From positions 186,001 to 250,000 of the forward strand of contig JAKBAM010000001.1 of the NCBI GenBank assembly GCA_021809105.1: a stretch of 64,000 nt of DNA. Reading direction: 5' to 3'. Numbering within the stretch: the stretch's first letter is position 1; the number at the start of each line of letters is the position of its first letter. This DNA is from Actinomycetes bacterium. GTDB taxonomy: Bacteria; Actinomycetota; Acidimicrobiia; Acidimicrobiales; Palsa-688. This document shows, piece by piece, positions 8,823-16,897 of the stretch. A program made the translations under genes and the position numbers. Below the pieces are notes generated by a model, which searched no databases, was not told the origin of the DNA, and saw only the letters and a program-made list of their open reading frames with translations.

Positions 8823-9017
8823 ATGGCAGCGGTCTGTGAGGTGTGCGGCAAGCACCCTTCGTTCGGAATGAGCATCAGTCACTCGCACCGGCGCACGAAG
8901 CGCCGGTGGAATCCCAACATCCAGCGGATCCGGGCGCTGGTGGACGGCAGCCCGCGCCGCGTCCACGTATGCACATCGTGTATCCGGGCCGGCAAGGTCA
9001 CCAAGGTGGTCCGCTAG
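8823..9017 (+). CDS. rpmB: 50S ribosomal protein L28
   Basis: L28 of the large ribosomal subunit. The 64-residue protein starts MAAVCEVCGKHPSFGM and ends with CTSCIRAGKVTKVVR; the two CxxC pairs mark the zinc-binding (C+) form. A GAGGAG site precedes the ATG at 8823. It is divergent from the fakA-like/recG operon and convergent with the BldC-like regulator gene, 31 nt away. Confidence 0.97.
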   Translation: MAAVCEVCGKHPSFGMSISHSHRRTKRRWNPNIQRIRALVDGSPRRVHVCTSCIRAGKVTKVVR

Positions 9018-9019
9018 GC

Positions 9020-9060
9020 GTCGGAGCGCTCGCCGGTCCGGCGTGGGCTCACCCTCCGAC
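9020..9060. terminator. Candidate bidirectional terminator between rpmB and the regulator gene
   Basis: GTCGGAG at 9020-9026 pairs with CTCCGAC at 9054-9060, with CGCCGG/CCGGCG inside (9031-9043). It lies at the meeting point of two convergent genes. There is no T-run, as often in high-G+C genomes. Confidence 0.4.
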
Positions 9061-10902
9061 CTGGCGGGAGGAGAGGAGGGCGTAGACGTCCTCGCTCCGG
9101 AACCGGAGGTGGCCTCCAATAGTGCGGAGGCTGGGCAGCTTGCCGGCGGCAGCCCAATTGATGACCGTTCGCTCGGTCACGTCGAAGAGGACCGCCACCT
9201 CGTGGCTCCGGAGGAGTTGCTGCCCGTCTGGCAGCGCCGCAGCTCGCCGGCCTCCTCCGCCGAGACGCTCTACTGGCCGGGGGGAGCTCCACCCGCTCGC
9301 GGCTGAGGACGGCGTCACAGCGAGCGCCGGACGCCGGACCTGGAGCAACTGAACTGTGAGCTGGCGGGCGACGGCATTGAGGGTGCGCTGCTCGCGCCTG
9401 GTGGCCTGGCGAAGCCACCGGTCGAGCAGGCAGAGCACCGCGATGACTGACCCATCCTGGTCCCGTAGCGGGGTGCCATAAGCCCACCTCAGAGATGTAG
9501 GTCGCTGGGCGAGCGGGCTTCGGGACAGCTCCGGGTGGGCACCCATGTCCGGGATCTCGATGGCATCTCGCCGTCCGGCGATAACTGACCAGAGGAGCGC
9601 GTCGTTAAGTCCCTCGGGCTGATCGAGGCCATGGGCCAGGGCGCTCCAGCGTCCGCCAGGCTGGACAACGGCCAGCGCCGCGCCAGTAGCCTGGCTAGCG
9701 AGGGCGCCGAGCAGGAGCAGGTCGGCGAATGCCTGACCGGCCGCCGCCTGACTGGACACGGGGGCCGGAACGGCCTGCTGCAACGGCACGCCCGCGGCGG
9801 CCATCGGGCCAGGAGCGGCATCGGTCGGCTCGACCGCACTGGGCTTCAGGCTCGATCGAGGCGGGACCGCTCTCAGCGCCGTGCGCCCCGATCGTGCGGG
9901 GCGGAGGATCCGCTGGCGGAGGTGGTCGCGGGCCTCCCCGATCATGGAGGAAGCGGTCGCCATGGTTGATGGGAGGGCGGACGAGACGGCGTCGAGCAAC
10001 CCGACGACGTGTACGTCGCGCACCTGCGTGTGGTCATGCCCCGCGAGCTCTTCGTCCAACCAGTCCAGGAGAACGTTCACGTCGGCCGCCCAAAGAGACG
10101 CGGAGAGCAGTTCGCCGACCGCCCTCACCGTACGCTCGGCCCACGCCTCGTCAGGGCCGCCGGTTCCCGCAGAGGCCATGGTCACGGCCGGCCACGCGGC
10201 GCGCACCATCGCGGCGTCCTGGGGTTCTTCTACGTTCATGGCCAACGCCCCGCCGGATCGGTGCCAATGGTCGAGGGTCTCGAGCATCCCGACCGCGTCC
10301 GGCACCCACGCCGTCGCCCCCACCCGCGCGGCGCGCAACCCGCCGGGACCATATGCCGAGCCGCACGCCAGCACGGCGACCCCGGCCCGCCCAGCTGTGG
10401 CCGCCAGCACCGCAATGGATGGCAGGCTCCGAGCATCGTTGGAGGCCAAGATCAACGCCAACGGCGCCAGGGCGCGTAGGTGGCGCCCCAATGAGTCAGC
10501 GTCCCCCACCGGCATGATTAGCTGGGCCGGGTACCCGGATGCGAGCAGGACCTCGTAGGCGCCCTCGGCATCGAGGCCGAGGGACGCGACCGGGCCAGCC
10601 ACCACGATCGGTCGAAGTGCAACGACGGGGGTGGCCGCCAGCGTTCCGGCGGCGCAGACGAGCGCCCGGCGGGCGAGAGCTATCCCGGCCGACAAGGCGG
10701 CAGCGTCGAGCTGACCGCTGCGGTGCCGGCGCTGCAGCAAACGAGCGGCGGGTAGCACCACGCCGGCGACGACCTCGGCGGCCCCGACGGTCCTCCGCAT
10801 CTCACTGATGCGCTGGAAGACAGCGGTAGCGCACTGACCCGCCAAGAGGTCGGCGATCGCCTCTGACGGGTCGGCTGTCAACTCGTGGGTGTCCGCCTTC
10901 AT
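9049..10902 (-). CDS. B12-binding-fold/GAF/BldC-like regulator
   Basis: A 617-residue three-part regulator. Residues 20-85 resemble the helical cap of cobalamin-binding photoreceptor/regulator proteins and 98-205 a B12-binding Rossmann domain (GPVASLGLDAEG, then YGPGG). A Pro/Ala-rich linker leads to a GAF-like domain around 405-530 (YGTPLRDQDGSVIAVLCLLD). The last 56 residues are an excisionase/MerR-type helix-turn-helix close to BldC (VTERTVINWAAAGKLPS then GGHLRFR). The cobalamin-ligating histidine expected in ExHxxG is alanine (A106) and the cap lacks the usual Trp and Glu-His pair, so B12 binding is doubtful. The ATG at 10902 is chosen as the first Met before the cap; it has no clear Shine-Dalgarno. 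It follows thiL by 52 nt. Target genes are unknown. Confidence 0.75.
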   Translation of the reverse strand: MKADTHELTADPSEAIADLLAGQCATAVFQRISEMRRTVGAAEVVAGVVLPAARLLQRRHRSGQLDAAALSAGIALARRALVCAAGTLAATPVVALRPIVVAGPVASLGLDAEGAYEVLLASGYPAQLIMPVGDADSLGRHLRALAPLALILASNDARSLPSIAVLAATAGRAGVAVLACGSAYGPGGLRAARVGATAWVPDAVGMLETLDHWHRSGGALAMNVEEPQDAAMVRAAWPAVTMASAGTGGPDEAWAERTVRAVGELLSASLWAADVNVLLDWLDEELAGHDHTQVRDVHVVGLLDAVSSALPSTMATASSMIGEARDHLRQRILRPARSGRTALRAVPPRSSLKPSAVEPTDAAPGPMAAAGVPLQQAVPAPVSSQAAAGQAFADLLLLGALASQATGAALAVVQPGGRWSALAHGLDQPEGLNDALLWSVIAGRRDAIEIPDMGAHPELSRSPLAQRPTSLRWAYGTPLRDQDGSVIAVLCLLDRWLRQATRREQRTLNAVARQLTVQLLQVRRPALAVTPSSAASGWSSPRPVERLGGGGRRAAALPDGQQLLRSHEVAVLFDVTERTVINWAAAGKLPSLRTIGGHLRFRSEDVYALLSSRQVGG

Positions 10903-10954
10903 ATGAAGCGTGGTCGGCCGCCTCACCTTCTCACTTGAGAGGAAATTGCGGCAT

Positions 10955-11863
10955 TCACCACTCGTGCTGCCAGCCCCGGGCGTCCAGTTTCGTGCCATGG
11001 AGCGTGCGCACAGATCTGTCAGCTACTACCCGTCCCAGCGCTATCGGTGCTGGAAGCCCACGGAAGGCGTTGGAGACGGTGGCATCGTCAGGCGCCGAAA
11101 ATACCAACTGGTAATCCTCTCCCCCGCCGAGCGCCTCCTCGAGCGTGGCCGCCGGCGCTACGGGCAGCGAGATCAGCTCGAAACCGACACCGGACTCGTC
11201 GGCCAGGTGAGCTATGTCGGCGCCGAAACCATCGGACACGTCGATCATGGAAGTTGCACCGGCCAATCGAGCAGCCCGGCCCTCGGCGAGGAGGGGCAAC
11301 GGTCGGGAGTGAGCCTGTCGGGCCGCTACGGCGGCGGCGCTGCCCCCGCCGCCGCCCCCTCGGAGCAACCGCAGCCCGGCGGCGGCCGCCCCCATCGGCC
11401 CGGTCGCCCAAAGCCGGTCACCAGGGCGTGCGCCGCGCCGTAGTACCGGCTGGCCCTGCACCGTGCCGGTGACCGCCACGGTCACGACCAGCGTCGGGGC
11501 GTTAACCAGGTCGCCACCGACGACGGGGCAGCTGTAGCGGCGAGCGGCATCTCCAATCCCCGCGTACAGCCGGTCGAGATCGCTGCTCGGGGGGCCCGCA
11601 ACCGTCACCAAAGCGTGCCCGGGTTCTCCTCCCATGGCGGCCAAGTCGCTCAGGTTGGCAGCCATGGCCTTCCATCCAAGGTCCTCGACACTGGTGAGGG
11701 AGAGGTCGGCGTGGACGCCAGCCACGACAGTGTCAGCGGCGAGAAGCAGCCAGCCCGCCGCCAGTCGAACCACAGCGGCATCGTCGCCTATCCAAGTCTC
11801 GCCGGGGGGTGCGGACGGGAGCCTCGCAGCAATGCCCGCTATGGCCCCGAACTCGCCGGTCAA
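10955..11863 (-). CDS. thiL: Thiamine-monophosphate kinase
   Basis: ThiL phosphorylates thiamine monophosphate to thiamine diphosphate, the active cofactor (used here, for example, by Kgd). The 302-residue protein has the AIRS-like family motifs WIGDDAAVV, DTVVAGVHAD, KAMAANLSDLAAMGG and VGGDL, and the C-terminal DVSDGFGAD and GGGEDYQL. The start is a TTG at 11863; an in-frame TGA lies shortly upstream, so no earlier start is available. It leads a minus-strand unit with the BldC-like regulator and is divergent from pckG. No TPP riboswitch is visible in the 170-nt upstream region. Confidence 0.95.
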   Translation of the reverse strand: MTGEFGAIAGIAARLPSAPPGETWIGDDAAVVRLAAGWLLLAADTVVAGVHADLSLTSVEDLGWKAMAANLSDLAAMGGEPGHALVTVAGPPSSDLDRLYAGIGDAARRYSCPVVGGDLVNAPTLVVTVAVTGTVQGQPVLRRGARPGDRLWATGPMGAAAAGLRLLRGGGGGGSAAAVAARQAHSRPLPLLAEGRAARLAGATSMIDVSDGFGADIAHLADESGVGFELISLPVAPAATLEEALGGGEDYQLVFSAPDDATVSNAFRGLPAPIALGRVVADRSVRTLHGTKLDARGWQHEW

Positions 11864-12033
11864 AGTGGTGATCCGATACGGTGACCCACCAGGTCAGCGT
11901 AGGCAGCCGACGACGAGGTCAAGGGTCCGGAAGCGGTGGGTCGGCAGCCCGGAGCGTCCGTTCCTTTGAAAGCGCTGGCGGGTACAAGCGCTGCACCGAG
12001 TCCGGGCCGCCAGACCAAGGAGACCGTCCGACT
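11864..12033. promoter_or_regulatory. Divergent thiL/pckG control region
   Basis: 170 nt without a gene. It holds an 8-nt inverted repeat, GACCCACC at 11883-11890 with GGTGGGTC at 11935-11942, and two AGCGCT copies 14 nt apart further right. These could be regulator sites for the two divergent genes; no consensus promoter is evident. Confidence 0.25.
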
Positions 12034-13836
12034 GTGACATCGCCGACCCCCCTCACCGACAACGCCGCTCTGCTCGCCTGGGTGGACGAATGGGCTGAGT
12101 TGCTCGGCCCCGATCGCGTCGAGTGGTGTGACGGTTCTGCCGAGGAGTACGACGCGCTCTGCCAGCAGTTGGTCGACGCCGGCACGTTCACCAAGCTCTC
12201 CGAGGCCAAGCGACCCAACAGCTACTGGGCTACCTCCGACCCCGGCGACGTGGCCCGCGTCGAAGATCGAACCTTCATTTGTTCGGTGAACAGAGAGAAC
12301 GCGGGGGCCACCAACAACTGGAGAGCCCCTTCCGAGATGAAGGCGACGATGCGTGATCTCTACCGCGGCGCCATGAACGGGCGCACCATGTACATAGTGC
12401 CGTTCTCGATGGGGCCGCTGGGCTCGCCCATCGCCCACATAGGGGTCCAACTGACCGATTCCGCCTACGTAGCGGTGTCGATGCGGATCATGACCCGGAT
12501 GGGGCGTGGCGCCCTGGAGGTCCTCGGGTCCCTGGGGCGATTCGTGCCATGCGTGCACTCGCTCGGCGCGCCCCTCCAAGTTGGGCAGGCTGACACCCCT
12601 TGGCCTTGCAACCCCGACAGCAAGTACATTGTCCATTTCCCCGAGAGCCGCGAGATCTGGTCTTACGGCTCGGGGTACGGCGGCAACGCGCTCCTCGGGA
12701 AGAAGTGCTTCGCCTTGCGTATTGCGTCGGTGATGGCCCGTGACGACGGGTGGCTGGCCGAGCACATGCTCATAGTCAAGCTGACCTCGCCGGAGGGAGA
12801 CGTCCGCTACGTCACAGGGGCGTTCCCCTCGGCGTGCGGCAAGACCAACCTGGCGATGCTCATCCCGACCCTGCCCGGGTGGAAAGTCGAGACCGTGGGT
12901 GATGACATCTGCTGGATGAAGTTCGATGACGAAGGGGTGTTGCGTGCCATCAACCCCGAGCACGGCTTCTTCGGCGTGGCGCCCGGTACCAACGACGAGA
13001 CCAACCGGAACGCCATGCTCACCCTCTCGGGCAATGCCGTCTTCACCAACACCGCCCTGACAGACGAGGGCGACGTCTGGTGGGAGGGGATGACCAAGCA
13101 GCCCCCCACCCATCTAACCGATTGGAAGCGCAACGAGTGGACGCCGTCGTCGGGCACGCCTGCAGCGCACCCCAACGCGCGCTTCACCGCCCCAGCCTCC
13201 CAGGACCCGGCGATCGCCACAGAATGGGAGGATCCGCTGGGGGTCCCGATCTCCGCCATCCTCTTCGGCGGCCGCCGCTCATCGGTGGTGCCCCTAGTTA
13301 CCGAGGCTTTCGATTGGCGCCACGGCGTGTTCCTGGGCTCCATCATGGCCTCAGAGACCACCGCAGCTGCGTCGGGGGCCGTCGGTAAGCTTCGCCGTGA
13401 CCCCTTCGCCATGCTGCCATTCTGCGGCTACAACATGGCTGACTACTTCACACACTGGCTGGAGGTCGGCCGGGCCACCACGCCCGAGAAGTTGCCGAAG
13501 CTCTTTTATGTGAACTGGTTCCGCAAAAGCGCGGACGGCGCTTTCCTCTGGCCCGGGTTCGGTGAGAACAGTCGGGTCCTCGAGTGGATCTTCGAGCGCT
13601 GCGCTGGACGCGGGGAAGCCGTCGAGACCCCGATCGGCTACGTGCCCACCGCGGGAGCCATCCCCTCCGACGGCCTCAGTGTCACACCCGAAGCCATGCA
13701 GGAGCTGCTCAGGATCGATGTTGAGGAGTGGAGGGCGGAGGTGCCCCTCATCGCGGAGCACTACGACAGCCTGGGCGGCAGGGTCCCCGACGAGTTGCGC
13801 CAGGAGCTGGCGACGCTCGAGAAGCGGCTTTCTTAA
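12034..13836 (+). CDS. pckG: Phosphoenolpyruvate carboxykinase (GTP)
   Basis: This enzyme interconverts oxaloacetate + GTP with phosphoenolpyruvate + CO2 + GDP, the entry point to gluconeogenesis. The 600-residue product has the kinase P-loop [12 protein letters not shown] near residues 268-279, the guanine-site segment FGVAPGTN and the catalytic [19 protein letters not shown]; this size and these motifs separate it from the ATP-type enzyme. The frame is open to 11881 but the GTG at 12034 follows AAGGAG by 11 nt and gives the normal length. It is transcribed away from thiL and followed after 16 nt by the small AsnC-domain gene. Confidence 0.96.
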   Translation: MTSPTPLTDNAALLAWVDEWAELLGPDRVEWCDGSAEEYDALCQQLVDAGTFTKLSEAKRPNSYWATSDPGDVARVEDRTFICSVNRENAGATNNWRAPSEMKATMRDLYRGAMNGRTMYIVPFSMGPLGSPIAHIGVQLTDSAYVAVSMRIMTRMGRGALEVLGSLGRFVPCVHSLGAPLQVGQADTPWPCNPDSKYIVHFPESREIWSYGSGYGGNALLGKKCFALRIASVMARDDGWLAEHMLIVKLTSPEGDVRYVTGAFPSACGKTNLAMLIPTLPGWKVETVGDDICWMKFDDEGVLRAINPEHGFFGVAPGTNDETNRNAMLTLSGNAVFTNTALTDEGDVWWEGMTKQPPTHLTDWKRNEWTPSSGTPAAHPNARFTAPASQDPAIATEWEDPLGVPISAILFGGRRSSVVPLVTEAFDWRHGVFLGSIMASETTAAASGAVGKLRRDPFAMLPFCGYNMADYFTHWLEVGRATTPEKLPKLFYVNWFRKSADGAFLWPGFGENSRVLEWIFERCAGRGEAVETPIGYVPTAGAIPSDGLSVTPEAMQELLRIDVEEWRAEVPLIAEHYDSLGGRVPDELRQELATLEKRLS

Positions 13837-13852
13837 CCAGCGGGAGGTTGGG

Positions 13853-14092
13853 ATGGCCGTCAGGGCCTATGTGCTCATCCAGACCGAGGTCGGCCACGCC
13901 GCTGACGTGGCCACCAGGGTTCGCGGCCTTCCCGGAGTAGTCGCCGCCGACGACGTCACTGGTCCCTACGACGTGATAGTGAGGGCCGAGGCTGAGAGCA
14001 TGGACGAGCTGGGTCGCATGGTCGTGAGCGGTGTGCAGCACATAGCAGGCATCACCCGTACGCTCACATGCCCAGTCGTCGATCTCGGCTAG
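13853..14092 (+). CDS. Stand-alone Lrp/AsnC ligand-binding (RAM) domain
   Basis: A 79-residue protein made only of the C-terminal ligand-binding domain of Lrp/AsnC regulators: MAVRAYVLIQTEVG opening, VVAADDVTGPYDVIV core and the final beta strand ITRTLTCPVV. There is no helix-turn-helix. Such proteins form octamers or decamers, bind amino acids and may modulate full-length Lrp proteins. GGGAGG lies 6 nt before the ATG. It probably shares the pckG transcript, 16 nt downstream, which suggests amino-acid sensing linked to gluconeogenesis; that is inference. Confidence 0.88.
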   Translation: MAVRAYVLIQTEVGHAADVATRVRGLPGVVAADDVTGPYDVIVRAEAESMDELGRMVVSGVQHIAGITRTLTCPVVDLG

Positions 14093-14098
14093 CACCGC

Positions 14099-15253
14099 TC
14101 AGCCGACGGCGCCGCTACCTCGCAGCTCTTGCACTTCGCCAGTCGAGAATCCCCACTCGACCAAAGCTTCCTCAGTGTGCTCCCCCGGGGCGGCAGGGGG
14201 GCCGGCGATCCTCACAGGAGTTCGGCTGAAACGTGGGGCCGGGCTCGGTTGAATCACGCCTTCGTGCTCCACGAAGGTCTGGCGCTCGACGTTGTGCGGA
14301 TGCCTCGACGCCTCGTCGAGGCTCAACACGGGAGCGACACAAGCGTCCGTACCCTCGAAGATGGCGGTCCACTCCGAACGAGTCTTGGTCCTGACTATGG
14401 CGGCCAGACGCTCCTTCATGGCGGGCCACGTCTCCTGATCCCACTGCTCGGGTACCGGTCCCCTATTGTCCACGTCTGCGGCCAGGCCGGTGAGCCTCAC
14501 CATCTCAGCGAAGAACTGCGCCTCGATGGACCCAAAGCTGAGATGGCCGCCGTCGGCGGTTTCGTAAACCTCGTAGAACCAGGCGCCGGTATCCAAGAGG
14601 TTGGTGCCCCGCTGCCCCCAATGGCCGTCCGCCCGGAAGCCCCAGACCATAGCCGTGAGGAGCGCCGATCCATCTACCATCGCCGCATCGACTACCTGGC
14701 CCTGCCCCGACCTCGAGGCCTCGAGGATCCCGCAGACGATGCCGAAGGCCAGCAGTAGGCCCCCGCCGCCGAAGTCACCGATGAGGTTCACCGGGGGCAC
14801 CGGCACGTCGCCGACCCGCCCGATCAGCGAGAGAACACCCGAAAGCGAGATGTAGTCGATGTCGTGGCCAGCCGTCCGGGCAAGTGGGCCGTCCTGGCCC
14901 CACCCGGTCATGCGGCCGTAGACGAGCTTCGGGTTACGTTCCAAACAGACGTCGGGACCGATACCCAGGCGTTCTGTGACGCCCGGCCGATACCCCTCGA
15001 TCAGCGCGTCGGCCCTCTCCACCAGTCGCAGCACCGTATCGCGCCCGCCTGGCGCCTTCAGGTCCACGGCGACGGAGCGACGGCCTCGGCCGAGGACGTC
15101 GCTCGATGGCCTGGTCCCATCGGCGGGCAGCGTCTGCGTGCGGTCCACCCGCAGCACCTCGGCTCCCATGTCCGACAGCACCATGCCAGCGAAGGGTCCC
15201 GGTCCAATCCCAGCCAGCTCCACTATCCGACAGCCCGACAGCGGACCGGTCAT
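14099..15253 (-). CDS. CaiB/BaiF-family CoA transferase, alpha-methylacyl-CoA racemase-like
   Basis: A 384-residue class III CoA-transferase family protein. It begins GPLSGCRIVELAGIGPGPF and continues with LSDMGAEVLRVDR, both typical of alpha-methylacyl-CoA racemase (Mcr/AMACR), then GRMTGWGQDGPLA and HDIDYISLSG. AMACR epimerises 2-methylacyl-CoA so that beta-oxidation can use it; a CoA transferase acting on another acid is the alternative. The ATG at 15253 is preceded by AGGAG at unusually short spacing. It is convergent with the AsnC-domain gene (6 nt between stops) and 123 nt downstream of the metal-receptor-like gene. Confidence 0.88.
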   Translation of the reverse strand: MTGPLSGCRIVELAGIGPGPFAGMVLSDMGAEVLRVDRTQTLPADGTRPSSDVLGRGRRSVAVDLKAPGGRDTVLRLVERADALIEGYRPGVTERLGIGPDVCLERNPKLVYGRMTGWGQDGPLARTAGHDIDYISLSGVLSLIGRVGDVPVPPVNLIGDFGGGGLLLAFGIVCGILEASRSGQGQVVDAAMVDGSALLTAMVWGFRADGHWGQRGTNLLDTGAWFYEVYETADGGHLSFGSIEAQFFAEMVRLTGLAADVDNRGPVPEQWDQETWPAMKERLAAIVRTKTRSEWTAIFEGTDACVAPVLSLDEASRHPHNVERQTFVEHEGVIQPSPAPRFSRTPVRIAGPPAAPGEHTEEALVEWGFSTGEVQELRGSGAVG

Positions 15254-15376
15254 CGCTCCTGCTCTCTTCCGAAGGTGCGCAGATCTTCGCTGGGGCTGTC
15301 CCGAAACCACAAGCCAGCGTCCGGAACGGACCGACATTCTCTGGCCGCAAAGGACGCTACTCGTCTCCGCGGCCGC

Positions 15377-16069
15377 TCACCCGGAGGTCAGTCGATGGGC
15401 TAGCGCGCCGAGCCTGGCCAGGGCGCCGGGCGTCCGAACGCCCCACCAAAAGAGATCCTTCCCGTCGACCATCTCAACCGGCGCCACCGATTCCAGCTCG
15501 CGTCGGTGCCTCTCCTTGAACGGGTACGGCTCGGACGGGGCCAGGACGAGGCGCGCTCCGATCGAGGCAGCCTGCTCGAGGGCGACCTCTGGGTATCGGC
15601 CAGTTCCCCCGGCCCGGACCTCGAAGCCGGCGGCGGCGAGGATCGAAGAACCATATGTGCCGCTACCGATAGCCATCCACGGCCGCCGCCAGATAGGCAC
15701 CCACACGGGGATGGCCCCGACGACCGCCGGGGACGCCCCCGCGCTCGGCGTGCTCAGCTCCTTCGCCCCCACGGCCCGGGCCAGCCCCTCCATCGCCGGC
15801 CCGACGTCGTCGAGCGCAGTAACGTGCAGCACGTGTAGCGCGATCCCGGCGGCGGAGAGCGCGTCCGCATCTTGCTTGCGGTTCTCCTCGCGGTCGAGCA
15901 CCACCAGGTCCGGGCGGAGGGCGACAATGGCGTCCAAGTCCGGGTTCTTGGTGCCACCTACAGTCGGCAGGTCCGGCTGCTCACAAAACCGGGTGACGGC
16001 CACCGGTTCCACCTGCCAGGCCCGGAGGGTTTCGGTGACCGACGGCACAAGGCTGATCACCCTCATCAT
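15377..16069 (-). CDS. Helical-backbone metal receptor, BtuF-like, without signal peptide
   Basis: A 230-residue protein with the fold of the B12/siderophore substrate-binding family: MMRVISLVPSVTETL at the N-terminus, then RPDLVVLDREENR, then an EPYPF loop. Unlike periplasmic BtuF it has no signal peptide or lipobox and no ABC transporter next to it, so it is predicted to be cytoplasmic. Similar unsecreted proteins are annotated as cobalamin-binding in many actinobacteria, with no proven role. Its ATG overlaps the stop of the upstream PH/SHOCT gene (ATGA). Confidence 0.75.
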   Translation of the reverse strand: MMRVISLVPSVTETLRAWQVEPVAVTRFCEQPDLPTVGGTKNPDLDAIVALRPDLVVLDREENRKQDADALSAAGIALHVLHVTALDDVGPAMEGLARAVGAKELSTPSAGASPAVVGAIPVWVPIWRRPWMAIGSGTYGSSILAAAGFEVRAGGTGRYPEVALEQAASIGARLVLAPSEPYPFKERHRRELESVAPVEMVDGKDLFWWGVRTPGALARLGALAHRLTSG

Positions 16070-16656
16070 GGTCGGCCCAGCAGCCGGGACTTCTGGCCCT
16101 CGAACTCCGCCTCGGTCAGCACCCCGCGTCTGCGCAGCTCGTCGAGGCGCTCGAGCTCTTCGGCCACCGACGGCCGCCGATCTACCCTATGGACCTCGAT
16201 CTGGCGGTGGATCTCGTCCTGGATGGCATTCGGGTGAGGCAGCCAAGGGAACACCTCCCTGCTGTCACGCCCGGCCGACTCGAGAACCAGGTCGCCAGCG
16301 CCCAGCAACCGCTGCCAGAGCGTCTGTCGGCACTCGACGTCGCTCAGGTGCTCCAGTGGGATCTCCCGGGCCCTCCTCGCCACCGTGCCCTGCCGGTGGA
16401 TCAGCCGATCCGTGGTTACGAACAAGTGGGTTCCGCTCCAGCGCAGGTAGCGGCCAACCAACCAGGCGAGGGTGACTGCGAGAGCCGCCACCACTGCGAG
16501 GTCGGCAGGCCTGGGCGCCGCCGTGACCACGGCGGCGACGGCGCCGGCCAGTACCGCCACCGTCAAGCTCACGGCGCCGGCGAGGTACCACCAGTGCGGC
16601 CTTATGTCCGCTACGAACTCCTCGTCAGGGCTAAGCAAGCGGACGGGAAAAGGCAT
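16066..16656 (-). CDS. Membrane protein with bacterial PH and SHOCT domains
   Basis: A 196-residue protein with two membrane segments (about residues 23-45 and 51-70), a bacterial PH-like domain (about 75-140, containing HLFVTTDRLIHR) and a C-terminal SHOCT motif (LDELRRRGVLTEAEFEGQK). Function is unknown; PH domains of this kind are often involved in membrane-associated assembly, and SHOCT motifs in oligomerisation. The frame is open far upstream, but the ATG at 16656 stands 8 nt after TAGCGT and directly before the similarity. It is co-transcribed with the metal-receptor-like gene (4-nt overlap). Confidence 0.75.
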   Translation of the reverse strand: MPFPVRLLSPDEEFVADIRPHWWYLAGAVSLTVAVLAGAVAAVVTAAPRPADLAVVAALAVTLAWLVGRYLRWSGTHLFVTTDRLIHRQGTVARRAREIPLEHLSDVECRQTLWQRLLGAGDLVLESAGRDSREVFPWLPHPNAIQDEIHRQIEVHRVDRRPSVAEELERLDELRRRGVLTEAEFEGQKSRLLGRP

Positions 16657-16664
16657 GCCAGCCA

Positions 16665-16670
16665 ACGCTA
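16665..16670 (-). promoter_or_regulatory. Leaderless-type -10 box of the PH/SHOCT gene
   Basis: TAGCGT (minus strand) ends 8 nt before the ATG at 16656. Confidence 0.5.
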
Positions 16671-16749
16671 AGCCATGCGTCGGAGCCATGTCTGCCATTC
16701 GGGCACTTGACGGGCCACCTTCGGAGGGGCATTGTTGGCGCTGAGAGGT

Positions 16750-16811
16750 CACCGGTTGCTGCGCCGGCCAGGGTGGTTCGGGGGGACTATCCGCCTGGCG
16801 CGCAACCGGTG
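16750..16811. repeat. 15-bp inverted repeat in a divergent promoter region
   Basis: CACCGGTTGC at 16750-16759 pairs with GCAACCGGTG at 16802-16811, and GCGCC at 16761-16765 with GGCGC at 16797-16801, leaving one bulged T (16760) and a 31-nt loop. It lies between the two predicted leaderless -10 boxes at 16665-16670 and 16885-16890, upstream of both transcripts, so it is more likely a DNA operator or cruciform than an RNA attenuator. Confidence 0.55.
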
Positions 16812-16884
16812 CCTTTGTTCTACGAAGGGGCGCCCGGAAACGTCCAGCCGTGCCGGCATCCACCAGATCGTCGCACCCCCGTCG

Positions 16885-16890
16885 TAGCTT
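16885..16890 (+). promoter_or_regulatory. Leaderless-type -10 box of uvrD2
   Basis: TAGCTT ends 7 nt before the GTG at 16898 and supports that start over the in-frame ATG at 16850. Confidence 0.5.
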
Positions 16891-16897
16891 CGCCGAG

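Noticed and set aside
11864-12033. TPP riboswitch upstream of thiL
   Set aside because: The conserved CUGAGA and ACCUGA blocks are not present in the right arrangement on the minus strand.
11860-13113. Minus-strand frame of 417 codons opposite pckG
   Set aside because: The plus strand encodes an unmistakable PEP carboxykinase; the minus frame has no motif.
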